Numbered from the stretch's first letter, positions 53,972-63,255 are shown. The stretch is 64,000 bases of DNA from VMCP01 sp964645755 (GCA_964645755.1 CAZYBT010000001.1:26542-90541), one strand, 5' to 3'. Notes: generated by a model from the letters alone, not told the origin. Translations and numbers: made by a program.

Positions 53972-55360
53972 TTAATTTTGAGTTGTGAATACTACAAAGC
54001 CAAATGAGGGAAGAATAAATTCACCATCTTTGATTTCGTATTTGCTGGAAACGTAAATATTTTTTTCGTTAGGTGTGTAATTTCCAATACTTTTAAATGA
54101 TTGAGTGCCTTCTGAAAAGTTCGCAACAACCAAAACTGATTTACCATCTAAGGTTCTTTCAAAAGCCAACAATGACGACAAGTCTTCTGAGGTATTTAAT
54201 TGAATAAATGTTGTAGGCGCACCATATGAGCCATTGGCCAACGCAGGTTGTGAGTGTTTCAGCGCGTTCATTTTTCTGTACCAACCATACAAACTTGTAT
54301 CGCCCCATTGAATTGCATCCTTTTCAAAAAATTGCAAACGTTTTTTATTATTGGCTTCCTCACCGCTGTAAATCAATGGGAACGATTGAGGAAGTGTATA
54401 ATTCAAAACACTAAAAAGCTGCCATTTATTGCCATATTTTTCATTTACAGTACCATTCCAAGAGTTTTCATCATGATTGGTTAAAAAGCTCATTCTATAG
54501 ACGTCGGAAGGAGTTTCTTTATAGGTTTCTTGAATGTGTTTTTGGAGTTCTTTATATGTTTTTTTACCTTGTGCAATTTCAGCCGACAATCCATGTAAGC
54601 TCCAATTGTAATTTGCATTGAATGCGTTTGTGTAAAATTCTTTTGGATTTGGATTGATGTCTTTTTGAGTTTCCATTTCAGCCAACATGAATACTGGTTT
54701 GATAGTTTGGAGTTCCTTTCGAGCCTGAGCCCAAAAGTCGGCAGGCACTAAGAATGCAACATCGCATCTAAATCCATCAATGTCACATTCTGTAACCCAA
54801 TATTTCATGGCTTCAATCATTTCTTTGCGCAAATCGGTATTCTTGTAATTCAATTTCGCAACATCAGACCAATCGTATTGTGTGATGATTTTCCCACTGC
54901 TGTCTTTTTCATAATATTCAGGGTGTTCAGTAATCCATTGATGATCCCAAGCAGTGTGATTGGCAACCCAATCAATGATAACTTTTTGCCCCAATGAATG
55001 CGCTGTTTTTACCATGTTTTTGAAGTCAGTTAATGTTCCAAATTCAGGGTTAACGGTAACATAGTTTTTCACAGAGTAATAACTCCCAAGCGATCCTTTT
55101 CTATTTTTTACACCAATTGGATTAATGGGCATCATCCATAATATATCGGCACCAAGTTCTTTGATTCTGGGTATGTCTTTGGTTACAGCATTGAATGTAC
55201 CTTCTATTGAATGTTGACGAATGTTTACCTCGTAAATAACCGATTGCTTGCTCCATTCGGGAGCTGTTAAATTGGCATTTAATTTTTCATCGGTAGATTT
55301 ACAACCAAATAAAGCAAAACATGTTAGTCCCGCTATGGCAAAATATTGAAATGGTTTCAT
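53972..55360 (-). CDS. alpha-amylase (GH13) lipoprotein
   Basis: A 462-aa GH13 enzyme anchored as a lipoprotein (Cys20 after a signal peptide, FALFGC). The barrel carries IDWVANHTAWDH, GFRCDVAF with nucleophile Asp200, the acid/base Glu228 in LAEME, and TNHDENSW with Asp297. It should hydrolyse alpha-1,4-glucans in the periplasm or at the surface and feed the MFS transporter encoded directly downstream. It lacks the extra N-terminal binding domain of the other GH13 gene in this window. Confidence 0.92.
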   Translation of the reverse strand: MKPFQYFAIAGLTCFALFGCKSTDEKLNANLTAPEWSKQSVIYEVNIRQHSIEGTFNAVTKDIPRIKELGADILWMMPINPIGVKNRKGSLGSYYSVKNYVTVNPEFGTLTDFKNMVKTAHSLGQKVIIDWVANHTAWDHQWITEHPEYYEKDSSGKIITQYDWSDVAKLNYKNTDLRKEMIEAMKYWVTECDIDGFRCDVAFLVPADFWAQARKELQTIKPVFMLAEMETQKDINPNPKEFYTNAFNANYNWSLHGLSAEIAQGKKTYKELQKHIQETYKETPSDVYRMSFLTNHDENSWNGTVNEKYGNKWQLFSVLNYTLPQSFPLIYSGEEANNKKRLQFFEKDAIQWGDTSLYGWYRKMNALKHSQPALANGSYGAPTTFIQLNTSEDLSSLLAFERTLDGKSVLVVANFSEGTQSFKSIGNYTPNEKNIYVSSKYEIKDGEFILPSFGFVVFTTQN

Positions 55361-55490
55361 GGTGTCAGTTTTACACTAAGTATTGTTTTGCAAGATAGCA
55401 ATTTCAAAATATATCCCAAAAATTATTTGCAAATTCCGCAAAAAAAGAGCAGTATTCATTGGATTGAAATAATATGTAACGACTTGCCCG

Positions 55491-55498
55491 TATCTTTG
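55491..55498 (+). promoter_or_regulatory. -7 promoter box 4 bases before a start codon
   Basis: TATCTTTG matches TAnnTTTG and ends 4 bases before the GTG at 55503. Confidence 0.45.
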
Positions 55499-55502
55499 CA
55501 AA

Positions 55503-55967
55503 GTGGAACTAAATCAACTTATCAAATCAGTTGAAGATGCCATTGTTGCAATGGGATTGTCAAAAGAAGAATCGATGGCCGATGAACAAGGGCAGTGGAT
55601 TCTACTTAAAAATGAAATGCCAATATACATAGACGCATGGCAAGATCAAGAGTCGACACCTTGGAATTATTTTATATTTGAATCAGATAGAACTGTTTTT
55701 CAAATTACTGTTCCATTTTGTTACGGACCAACCCTTAAGCGTTCTGAGTTTCTCGAAGAGTTATTGATTGTAAATTTGAATTTGCATTTGGGTAAATTTT
55801 CATACAATTCTCGCGACAATGTGGTGGTATTGAGTTATCGAATTCCAGGTACAGCTTTTCATGCACAGAGTTTAGCGCCTACAATTGATGCACTCGCGTA
55901 CTATGCTGAAATGGCATATCATGTGCTTAAAGATGAATTTAATCTTAGGAGGGTTGTAGAAGGATAA
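55503..55967 (+). CDS. YbjN-like small protein
   Basis: A 154-aa acidic cytoplasmic protein with the alternating helix/strand layout of YbjN or type III secretion chaperone-like folds (PIYIDAWQDQ, then FQITVPFCYG, ELLIVNLNLHLGKFSY, VVVLSYRIPG). Such proteins are thought to bind other proteins; no enzyme motif is visible. The start is GTG, with the predicted transcription start almost on it; Met17 is a possible alternative start. A lipoprotein gene follows after 20 bases and probably shares the transcript. Confidence 0.7.
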   Translation: MELNQLIKSVEDAIVAMGLSKEESMADEQGQWILLKNEMPIYIDAWQDQESTPWNYFIFESDRTVFQITVPFCYGPTLKRSEFLEELLIVNLNLHLGKFSYNSRDNVVVLSYRIPGTAFHAQSLAPTIDALAYYAEMAYHVLKDEFNLRRVVEG

Positions 55968-55987
55968 AATTGAATTATTATTGCATC

Positions 55988-56710
55988 ATGAAAAATTATT
56001 TCTACATTCTTTTGTTAATTGTAACAGTTACATCTTGCTCGCAAAACAACAGTCAAAACTCATATAAAAAAGCATACGACTTGGCGCAAAAGTCTGGAGA
56101 TCACGTTGCAAGCAGTCAAATTTTACTGCAGTGGGTGGCCAATGATTCAACTATTTCAAAATGGGCGTATGATAGTTTGGCGTTCTTTCATTATTACTAT
56201 GCTGCCAATCCAGCAACAGTTAGAAATCCTTCGGTAGCAATGTTTTATGTAGATAAGGGATTATCGGTGAATGATCAAAGTGAATTTTTGAAGGACATCA
56301 AAGGAAAGTTATTACTTGAGCAGGGAAAAGATACTTTATCGTATGAAATGTTTGAATCTCTTTGGAAATCAACTAAAAATTATTCTTACTACTGGGATAT
56401 GGCGTTCATCGAAACTGCGAGAGGAAGGCTTGATGTGGTTGATAAAATGATACAGGAAGTATTGAATGCTCCGGATAATCTCACCAAAAAAGTGAAGATG
56501 GAACATTTGCAAGCACAGGTGATTGAAGAGGTTCCAGCAAAAGCAGCCTTTCTTTATTTGAATGCTTTACTCCAAAACAGTCGAAGAGATATGATGGGTT
56601 CAGCAGAATCAATTAAGGCCTCGCTACAAATCGCACCAAAATTTTATGCAGCTCAAAGATTTATTGTAGACATGCAACGTGCTGCTTCTCAAGCTCAGGG
56701 GAATCGTTAA
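55988..56710 (+). CDS. TPR-type lipoprotein of unknown role
   Basis: A 240-aa lipoprotein; the signal peptide ends in VTVTSCSQ, with the lipidated Cys at about residue 17. The mature part is helical, with TPR-like spacing of small and aromatic residues (about 25-225), suggesting a protein-protein interaction platform. I chose the ATG at 55988 because it gives a compact lipoprotein signal; a TTG six codons upstream is in frame. The stop overlaps the stop of the convergent gene by 4 bases. Confidence 0.72.
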   Translation: MKNYFYILLLIVTVTSCSQNNSQNSYKKAYDLAQKSGDHVASSQILLQWVANDSTISKWAYDSLAFFHYYYAANPATVRNPSVAMFYVDKGLSVNDQSEFLKDIKGKLLLEQGKDTLSYEMFESLWKSTKNYSYYWDMAFIETARGRLDVVDKMIQEVLNAPDNLTKKVKMEHLQAQVIEEVPAKAAFLYLNALLQNSRRDMMGSAESIKASLQIAPKFYAAQRFIVDMQRAASQAQGNR

Positions 56711-57822
56711 TAGAAGAGTTGATCGATTTTAAAGGTTGCAGAAACCAATTTATGATCACTTGGTACATTGGATCTGCTGTTGTATTTAACACATGACATG
56801 GGATCTGAATACAAAATATAATCAATTCTGAAACTTGGAAAAGGTCCTTTATATGTCCTTTCCAACCCTCTACCACATTTTACAAAAGCATCTCCTAAAT
56901 TGTCGCAAACTTTTCGATAAGTGTAACTCACTGGCACGTCGTTGAAGTCACCCACTACAATTTTAGGGATTTTACATTCTTTTAACACGTTGGTGAGTAT
57001 GTCTGTTTGCTCGGCTCTTTTTTCGTAAGCGAGCTTCATACGCGTGATTAAACCGTCAGTTTTCTCTTTGTCGATTTCCTTGTTTGAGTTCACCTTTTCA
57101 ATGGTTTTGTAATCTGACTTATTGAATCTAAATGATTGTAAATGAACATTATAAACGCGTATGGTTTTTTCAGAATTCATTTCTGACGATGGCATTTTTA
57201 TATCAACCCACATTGCCATATTGCCAGTATTTTCTCCAAATGAAATGCGGTTCCATTTTTCGATTCTGTGTTTCGATAATATCATCATACCATAAGGGCG
57301 ATTTTCGTTCAATTTATAAACCACACCATAAGGATAATTGCAATGTTTTTTCATTCTTTGAATGAGTGACATCATGGTTTCATTTCGTGCGTATACTTCT
57401 TGAAGGCAAATAATGTCAGCATTCTCGGTTCGAATCATTTGTAAAACAGAATCTTGTTGCCAACCAATCGTGAAAATTCCAAATAAATTGGCATTGTAGG
57501 TGACAACTTTACACAAATCTTGTGGGCGGGATTGAAAATCTGGTTTTGAGTTCCATTGGAAATACAGACTCATTTGTCCTAAATTAAATAGAAAAAAGGC
57601 CGCCGGAATTAAACTTTTCCATTTTAACTGTATTAACCAGTAAACGAGAAAGCAGAAATTGAATAAGAACAATATTGGAAATGCAAGTCCAATTAATGGT
57701 AAAAAACTGTTGATTTGGGGAGAAAAAGATGCAACTTGACCTGAAAACATTAGAAGCAATCCAATAACAATGGTTACCGGAAAGACAATAAAATTGAATA
57801 TTTTGACCAGTGTTTTGATCAT
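56707..57822 (-). CDS. membrane endonuclease/exonuclease/phosphatase-family protein
   Basis: A 371-aa protein with three N-terminal transmembrane helices (about 5-95) and a C-terminal EEP domain. Catalytic motifs are YNANLF, CLQEVYARNE (metal-binding Glu), VYNVHLQSF, GDFNDVP and SDHKLV. It may cleave phosphodiesters at the membrane surface; the substrate is unknown. It is the last gene of the lipoprotein-prmA-mutL-rhomboid-rhomboid operon and starts immediately after the upstream stop. Confidence 0.85.
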   Translation of the reverse strand: MIKTLVKIFNFIVFPVTIVIGLLLMFSGQVASFSPQINSFLPLIGLAFPILFLFNFCFLVYWLIQLKWKSLIPAAFFLFNLGQMSLYFQWNSKPDFQSRPQDLCKVVTYNANLFGIFTIGWQQDSVLQMIRTENADIICLQEVYARNETMMSLIQRMKKHCNYPYGVVYKLNENRPYGMMILSKHRIEKWNRISFGENTGNMAMWVDIKMPSSEMNSEKTIRVYNVHLQSFRFNKSDYKTIEKVNSNKEIDKEKTDGLITRMKLAYEKRAEQTDILTNVLKECKIPKIVVGDFNDVPVSYTYRKVCDNLGDAFVKCGRGLERTYKGPFPSFRIDYILYSDPMSCVKYNSRSNVPSDHKLVSATFKIDQLFY

Positions 57823-58632
57823 TTACTTTTTGCTTGCAGTAAATAATTTTTCTTTTTCTATTGAACTCAAACTATCGTAACCACTCGCGCTAATTTTATC
57901 TAGGATAGCATCAATTTCGTCTTGTGAAACCTTATGCCCCTGGTTGATATTGACTTTTGCACTTCTTTTGGGTTTGGATTTTTTAGATGAAAAATTCATT
58001 TTAGGGAAGTTCCAAAGACCTTTAATTTCAGTTACATAAGCCAAGCCCAATAGGTAACCACCTACATGCGCCACATTTCCCCCGAAATTTGAGTAAAATA
58101 GGATTCCCATAATATCAAAAAATATTTTGAGGTAAACAATCCAGCGCAATTCAATTTCAACAATTCCGAGTAGGAAAACTCTGTAGTGAGGTGTAAATAT
58201 GGCAGTTGCAATTAAAATTGCAGCTATTCCTCCAGAAGCTCCAACCAATGGCATTTCTAAATTTAAAATTGTTGCAGCAATTTTATACAAAATTGCTCCA
58301 GAGATCCCTCCAAAGAAAAACAAGCGAAGTATGTGTTTAGAGCCAATTAAATCTTCGAGAATGGTTCCAATGAAGTAGAGCCAAAGCATGTTTCCGAGCA
58401 AATGCATGAATCCGGCATGCAAGAACATGTATGTGACGTAGTTATAAAATGATAAAAGGAAAGGTGATTGTGGATTGAATGAAAAGACATTGAAAATGGC
58501 CTCTCCAACAGGGAAAAATCCAATAATTAAGAAGAAAAAATAAACAAGCACATTGGTCCAAATCAGATTTACAACCAACGAATTCGAGGGACTGAAAGGT
58601 TTATTTGTAAATGTAACAGGTTTATTAAACAT
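57823..58632 (-). CDS. rhomboid intramembrane serine protease with C-terminal tail
   Basis: A 269-aa rhomboid with six or so transmembrane segments. The catalytic Ser is in VGASGGIAA and the catalytic His in VAHVGGYLLG; HAGFMHLLGNMLWLYFIG is the conserved loop and helix segment. After about residue 210 a basic, soluble tail follows (SKKSKPKRS, then SQDEIDAILDKI). The downstream neighbour in the operon is an EEP-family gene, the upstream one a second, tail-less rhomboid. Confidence 0.9.
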   Translation of the reverse strand: MFNKPVTFTNKPFSPSNSLVVNLIWTNVLVYFFFLIIGFFPVGEAIFNVFSFNPQSPFLLSFYNYVTYMFLHAGFMHLLGNMLWLYFIGTILEDLIGSKHILRLFFFGGISGAILYKIAATILNLEMPLVGASGGIAAILIATAIFTPHYRVFLLGIVEIELRWIVYLKIFFDIMGILFYSNFGGNVAHVGGYLLGLAYVTEIKGLWNFPKMNFSSKKSKPKRSAKVNINQGHKVSQDEIDAILDKISASGYDSLSSIEKEKLFTASKK

Positions 58633-58635
58633 GAT

Positions 58636-59286
58636 CTATTTCCAATTTTTTTGCCATATTTTAATGATAATAAAACCAAATAATGCGCCCCCAATATGTG
58701 CAAAATGAGCGATATTATCAGATGCCATATCTAGGAATCCAAGCACTACATCTAAACCAACGATTATGGGAATCAAATATTTTGCTTTGATTGGATAAGG
58801 AATAAACAAAAAAATCATTGTTTCGTTTGGATACAGCACCCCAAAGGCTGTCATTACGCCATACAATGCTCCGCTAGCTCCGAGCATTGCGGGATATGGA
58901 ATATTTAAGTTTAATGCTCTCCCGGGAAATAAATAACCAGTTTCATTGTAAATCATTAAACCCATATATGAAAAATGGAGCAGAACAGCACCCAACCCAC
59001 TCAAAAAAAACAATTGTAAAAACTTTTTAGTTCCTAATCTATACTCTACCACCATTCCGAATGAAAAAAGTGCAAACGCATTAAATAGTATGTGTCCAAG
59101 TCCCCCATGACAAAAAATATGGGTCACCAATTGCCAAATTCTAAAATTAGCGCTATCGGGATAATACAAGTACCAGGTAGATGGATCGATTCCAATATTG
59201 GGTAAAGCATACTGGGCCATAGCACCCAAACCCATTACAATGAGGATGTTTTTTAAACCTGTGGGTAAATTTTGGAGCTGAATCAT
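58636..59286 (-). CDS. rhomboid intramembrane serine protease
   Basis: A 216-aa six-helix rhomboid. Catalytic Ser lies in LGASGALYGV and His in FAHIGGALFG; FCHGGLGHILFNAFALFSFG is the conserved L1/TM2 region. It overlaps mutL by 4 bases and is 3 bases from the second rhomboid gene, a tandem pair with both active sites intact. Confidence 0.92.
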   Translation of the reverse strand: MIQLQNLPTGLKNILIVMGLGAMAQYALPNIGIDPSTWYLYYPDSANFRIWQLVTHIFCHGGLGHILFNAFALFSFGMVVEYRLGTKKFLQLFFLSGLGAVLLHFSYMGLMIYNETGYLFPGRALNLNIPYPAMLGASGALYGVMTAFGVLYPNETMIFLFIPYPIKAKYLIPIIVGLDVVLGFLDMASDNIAHFAHIGGALFGFIIIKIWQKNWK

Positions 59287-61148
59287 AAATTTCTGTTTTT
59301 CTTGAAAAGGTCGAATATTGTTTCTGCGGTAAGCTTCACGAAAACCAATTTTCCATCAAATGTAAACTGAGGATTGTTTAATGCAAATAATTCTTTGATT
59401 AAAAACTTTACTTCTTCGTTCGAAATGGTATTTTGGGTGAATTTAATGCTTTGTCGCGACATACTTGCAGCTAAGCTCTGGTGCTTTGAGAGTTTTACAT
59501 CACCTTGGGTATTGAGATAATCTTCAATGATTTGCTCAACGAGTTTTTGTTCATCGCAAGATGAAATTTGCGCGGGGAGTCCATTGATTAAAATTGAATT
59601 CCCACCGAAATGTCCTAAATCAAATCCCAAATGCTTGAGTTCGTCTAAAATTTCCAAAGCAACGGCTAAATGTGAAGGACTTAATTCGACATTACGTGGA
59701 AAAAGGAGCTGTTGTGTTGCCCCTTTCATATTTTCCAATTGATTGTGAAATTGGTGAAATAATGTTTGTTGTTGTGCCAAACGTTTATCTACAATATACA
59801 AATTTCCTTCGATATTTGCAACCACATAACGATCGGCCAAATTGAAAGATCCTAAAATTGCAAGATCATTTGATTGTTTATCAATGATTTGATGTTGTTG
59901 TGTTGGTTGTATTTCCGGTTCAAAATTCTGTGGATTGAATTGTGGTTCAACCGATCCTAGAATTTTTTGCCAGTCTTGATTTGCGTTTCTATCGTAGGGT
60001 TTCCGATCTTGGTTGAAAGGATTATAGCGGGAATCTTGCTTTTCTGTTGAAGGTTGTTCAATTTTAGACCAATTGGTGTATGCTCCTGGCACTTGAGGAG
60101 TTTGGCTGAGCCACTGATTGATGTTTTCAAGTCCTAAAATTTCGGAATCTGGCTGCACAACAAAAGTACCTAAAGCTTTCCTTGCCGTTGCTTTTATGAG
60201 GTTGTAAATATGTTTTTCATCTTCAAATTTGACTTCTGTTTTGGTTGGATGTATGTTCACATCCACTTTTTCTGGTGCAACATTCAAAAATAGAGTATAG
60301 GTAGGAAAACTATCGGATTCAATAAGTCCTTCATAAGCGGCCATAACGGCATGGTGGAAATAGGGGCTTTTGATAAAGCGATCATTGACAAAAAAATACT
60401 GATCACCACGGGTTTTTTTAGATATAGCAGGGGAACCTACGAATCCATTAATTTCAACGATGTCTGTAACTTCTTGAATTTCAAGAAATTCTTTGTTGTC
60501 TTTTTTACCAAGTACATCAGCTAATCTTTCGAGAATGGGCTTTGGTGTCCAATTAAATATTTCACTATTATTGTTAAAAAGGATGAAATGGATCTGAGGA
60601 TTGGCCATCGCCTGACGTTGAAATTCTTCAAAAATATGTTTAGTTTCAACGGAAATAGATTTGAGAAAATTTCTTCTAACGGGAATATTGAAGAATAGGT
60701 TTTTGATGGCAATAGTGGTACCGTTGGCTGCTGCTTCGAGTCGTTGCTCTATGACTTCACTTCCTTCAATTCTGATATAGGTAGCAACTTCATCTACTTC
60801 TCGTTTGGTTTTCATTTCAACTTGGGCAACTGCCGCAATCGAAGCCAGAGCTTCACCCCTAAAACCGTATGTATGGAGGGAAAAGAGATCTTCAGCCTTT
60901 CTGATTTTAGAGGTGGCATGCCTTTCCCAGCACATGCGGGCATCGGTTTCACTCATGCCTTTACCGTTGTCAATCACTTGCATGAGAGTGCTACCTCCAT
61001 CTTTGATGAGCAATTTTATTTGAGTTGCTCCAGCATCAATGCTGTTTTCAATCAATTCTTTCACTGCATTGGCAGGACGCTGAACAACCTCACCGGCAGC
61101 AATTTGATTCGCAACAGCATCAGACAATAATTTTATGACATCAGACAT
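59283..61148 (-). CDS. mutL: DNA mismatch repair protein MutL
   Basis: A 621-aa MutL. The N-terminal GHKL ATPase is canonical (IAAGEVVQRPANAVKELIEN, DNGKGM, THGFRGEALASI). A low-complexity linker spans about 345-430. In the C-terminal dimerisation domain the usual endonuclease motif DQHA-x2-E-x4-E is replaced by VDKRLAQQQTLF, and the CPHGRP-type motif by TFDGKLVF, so the endonuclease site looks lost. A clear AGGAG lies 8 bases before the ATG, unusual in this window. Confidence 0.95.
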   Translation of the reverse strand: MSDVIKLLSDAVANQIAAGEVVQRPANAVKELIENSIDAGATQIKLLIKDGGSTLMQVIDNGKGMSETDARMCWERHATSKIRKAEDLFSLHTYGFRGEALASIAAVAQVEMKTKREVDEVATYIRIEGSEVIEQRLEAAANGTTIAIKNLFFNIPVRRNFLKSISVETKHIFEEFQRQAMANPQIHFILFNNNSEIFNWTPKPILERLADVLGKKDNKEFLEIQEVTDIVEINGFVGSPAISKKTRGDQYFFVNDRFIKSPYFHHAVMAAYEGLIESDSFPTYTLFLNVAPEKVDVNIHPTKTEVKFEDEKHIYNLIKATARKALGTFVVQPDSEILGLENINQWLSQTPQVPGAYTNWSKIEQPSTEKQDSRYNPFNQDRKPYDRNANQDWQKILGSVEPQFNPQNFEPEIQPTQQHQIIDKQSNDLAILGSFNLADRYVVANIEGNLYIVDKRLAQQQTLFHQFHNQLENMKGATQQLLFPRNVELSPSHLAVALEILDELKHLGFDLGHFGGNSILINGLPAQISSCDEQKLVEQIIEDYLNTQGDVKLSKHQSLAASMSRQSIKFTQNTISNEEVKFLIKELFALNNPQFTFDGKLVFVKLTAETIFDLFKKNRNL

Positions 61149-61156
61149 TGCTTTAT

Positions 61157-61161
61157 CTCCT
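61157..61161 (-). promoter_or_regulatory. Shine-Dalgarno-like AGGAG before mutL
   Basis: AGGAG on the - strand, 8 bases before the mutL ATG. Most other gene starts in the window lack such a motif. Confidence 0.5.
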
Positions 61162-61172
61162 AAAATATTCGT

Positions 61173-62021
61173 TTAGTTTTTTTGGTAAACCAAAACACCC
61201 CATTCTTGGTGTGTATTTCTTGAAATAGAAGTCAGATTTTTAGACAAGCAAATGTCATTTACCATGTCTAAATCCGATAATTGCAAACCGCTAATTAAAA
61301 TAAATCCTTGATGATCAAGAACTTTCAAATAAGCATCTAGGTCGGCCAAAATAATTTCTCTGTGGATATTGGCTAAAATGACATCGAAATGTTGATTCGG
61401 ATAGTTCACCAAAGTGTGTGCAGTGCCCAAAAGCATCACAGTTTTCTCACAATGGTTAACAACTAAATTATCATTGGCATTATCAACCACCCAATCATCG
61501 ATTTCAATGCCTACTACATCGGCTGCTCCAATTTTTTCGGCAACAATTCCTAAGATTCCGGTACCGGCCCCCATATCGAGTACTTTCGAATGTTGAATCT
61601 TTGCTTCTAATTTTAGCATTTCTTGAATCATCAATCGAGTGGTAGAATGATGTCCAGTTCCAAAACTCATTCTTGGTTCGATTGTGATCACAATTCCTTC
61701 ATTTACTGCAGGATGAAAAGGGGCACGAATGTGCACATTTTCAATTTGAAGGGGCTCAAAAAAGTTCTTTTCCCATAGTTCATTCCAATTTTGTTTTTCT
61801 TGAGTTTCCCAATTAAATTGAGTGCAAAATGGAAGAATAATTTCTTCAACCTCCTTTTTTTGTTCTTCCGTGAAATCTTCAACTTTAGCGTGAGCAACAA
61901 TCTCTGTGCCCTCAGTATTGAAGTAGTTAAAAGGAAATTCGCTAATTAAAGCAACTACGATTTCCTTAATTTCTTCATCTGAAGAATTTGGAAAGATGGT
62001 TATTGAGAGAAAATCGGCCAT
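61173..62021 (-). CDS. prmA: ribosomal protein L11 methyltransferase
   Basis: SAM-dependent methyltransferase of 282 aa. The N-terminal substrate-recognition domain is followed by PRMSFGTGHHSTTRLM and the SAM motif VLDMGAGTGILGIVAEKIGA (about residues 146-165), then the catalytic-type motif LANIHREI. This is the PrmA pattern. It lies between a lipoprotein gene (1-base gap) and mutL (24-base gap) in one operon. Confidence 0.94.
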   Translation of the reverse strand: MADFLSITIFPNSSDEEIKEIVVALISEFPFNYFNTEGTEIVAHAKVEDFTEEQKKEVEEIILPFCTQFNWETQEKQNWNELWEKNFFEPLQIENVHIRAPFHPAVNEGIVITIEPRMSFGTGHHSTTRLMIQEMLKLEAKIQHSKVLDMGAGTGILGIVAEKIGAADVVGIEIDDWVVDNANDNLVVNHCEKTVMLLGTAHTLVNYPNQHFDVILANIHREIILADLDAYLKVLDHQGFILISGLQLSDLDMVNDICLSKNLTSISRNTHQEWGVLVYQKN

Positions 62022-62022
62022 T

Positions 62023-63204
62023 TTACTTTTTTACTGCAGATTGTAAGTTGCACTCATTAAATTCCGCATTGTAGCCAATGTTGAACGGCAATTTAGCAGG
62101 TTTTTTGAGCGCATATTCTACTTTCATATCTCTCTGAACCCTTGAATAAAAAAGTTGAATGGTTCGGGTATATTGACCCAACAGGGTAACTTCAAATCCG
62201 GTAGATTTCAAGATAGCATAGGGAACTCCGCTATCGTCTTGTAGGATTCGTTTACTATTTTTGGTCATGATGCCCCTAATTTTAGAGAAATAACTATTGT
62301 GCATCAAATAACTTGCAGCCTTGAAAAAAGATACAATTTGTTTTCGGCTGTTCAAATAATGATAGATGCCAGCACTTTTTGATCCAGTAGATAATCCCTT
62401 GTCGCTCAAATCACCAGAAATGTAAATGAGCTCTTTGGTAGATCCAGAACCATCTTTGGATTTAAAACCAATCCGAATGGCCATTTTTTTATGATTGCGC
62501 GCACCCAATTCTACTTCATTGATTGTTTTGCCGTTAGCATCAATATCAAAAGCTTTGATATATTCTATTTGATAACCAAACTTTGCCATGTAATAAAGGC
62601 ATGTATGAATGGTTCCATTCAAATAACCTTTGGTAAAATCTACTTCCATGCTCAATGTTCTAAAGAAACCGAGTTTGTGAGGAAAGTATAAAGCTTGTTC
62701 AAGATTGGTCAAATACCTTTCTAATTTTACAGGATTGGCCGTATCAATGTCAAATAAGTAACCGGCCGGTTCCAATCCAACCATAATCACAGTATCTTGT
62801 TTTGGGAAAAACATGTGAGAGTAATAGAAATCTCCACCTGCAAATGGATAAATTAAGGTTTTAGGTTCATCGGCAATTTCTAACTTAGATTGTGTTACCC
62901 AGTTTGAAATAGGTTTGCTAATTCTGTTGTGCAAGGAATTCCATTTCATATTGGTTCCTCGAGCGTATTTTAGCCAAATCTTAGAATTTTTAAGATCAGT
63001 TGTGATTTTGGTTGTATCACCGGAAAGTAAATCGCAGAATCGATTGAATTTACTCAAGGTTTCAGGCGATGCTGAAGGCATTATAGCTTTCGATTTCAGA
63101 CTCAATGATTGAGCAGAATCAGCGGTTTTGTTTGAATTTTGAGCTTGGTTATTTTGACAAGCTACCAATGACAAACCCAATAAAATGGCGAATGATATAC
63201 GCAT
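62023..63204 (-). CDS. conserved lipoprotein of unknown function
   Basis: A 393-aa lipoprotein with Cys16 in the lipobox LVAC, followed by a Ser/Asn/Gln-rich linker (about 17-50). The folded part contains LIYPFAGGDFYYSHMFFP and a segment VGLEPAGYLFDID, then LFYSRVQRDMKVEYALKKPA near the C-terminus. I do not recognise the family. It appears to be the first gene of the prmA-mutL operon; its -7 box (63215-63222) ends 10 bases before the ATG. Confidence 0.75.
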   Translation of the reverse strand: MRISFAILLGLSLVACQNNQAQNSNKTADSAQSLSLKSKAIMPSASPETLSKFNRFCDLLSGDTTKITTDLKNSKIWLKYARGTNMKWNSLHNRISKPISNWVTQSKLEIADEPKTLIYPFAGGDFYYSHMFFPKQDTVIMVGLEPAGYLFDIDTANPVKLERYLTNLEQALYFPHKLGFFRTLSMEVDFTKGYLNGTIHTCLYYMAKFGYQIEYIKAFDIDANGKTINEVELGARNHKKMAIRIGFKSKDGSGSTKELIYISGDLSDKGLSTGSKSAGIYHYLNSRKQIVSFFKAASYLMHNSYFSKIRGIMTKNSKRILQDDSGVPYAILKSTGFEVTLLGQYTRTIQLFYSRVQRDMKVEYALKKPAKLPFNIGYNAEFNECNLQSAVKK

Positions 63205-63214
63205 AAAATATCTG

Positions 63215-63222
63215 CAAAGGTA
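63215..63222 (-). promoter_or_regulatory. -7 promoter box of the prmA-mutL operon
   Basis: On the - strand TACCTTTG matches TAnnTTTG and ends 10 bases before the ATG at 63204. Confidence 0.45.
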
Positions 63223-63255
63223 GCGTATTTTTCATGAATTGAACTGAATGTCAAG

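Noticed and set aside
60744..61130. Long open frame on the + strand opposite mutL
   Set aside because: It is antisense to the conserved ATPase domain of MutL and shows no domain of its own.
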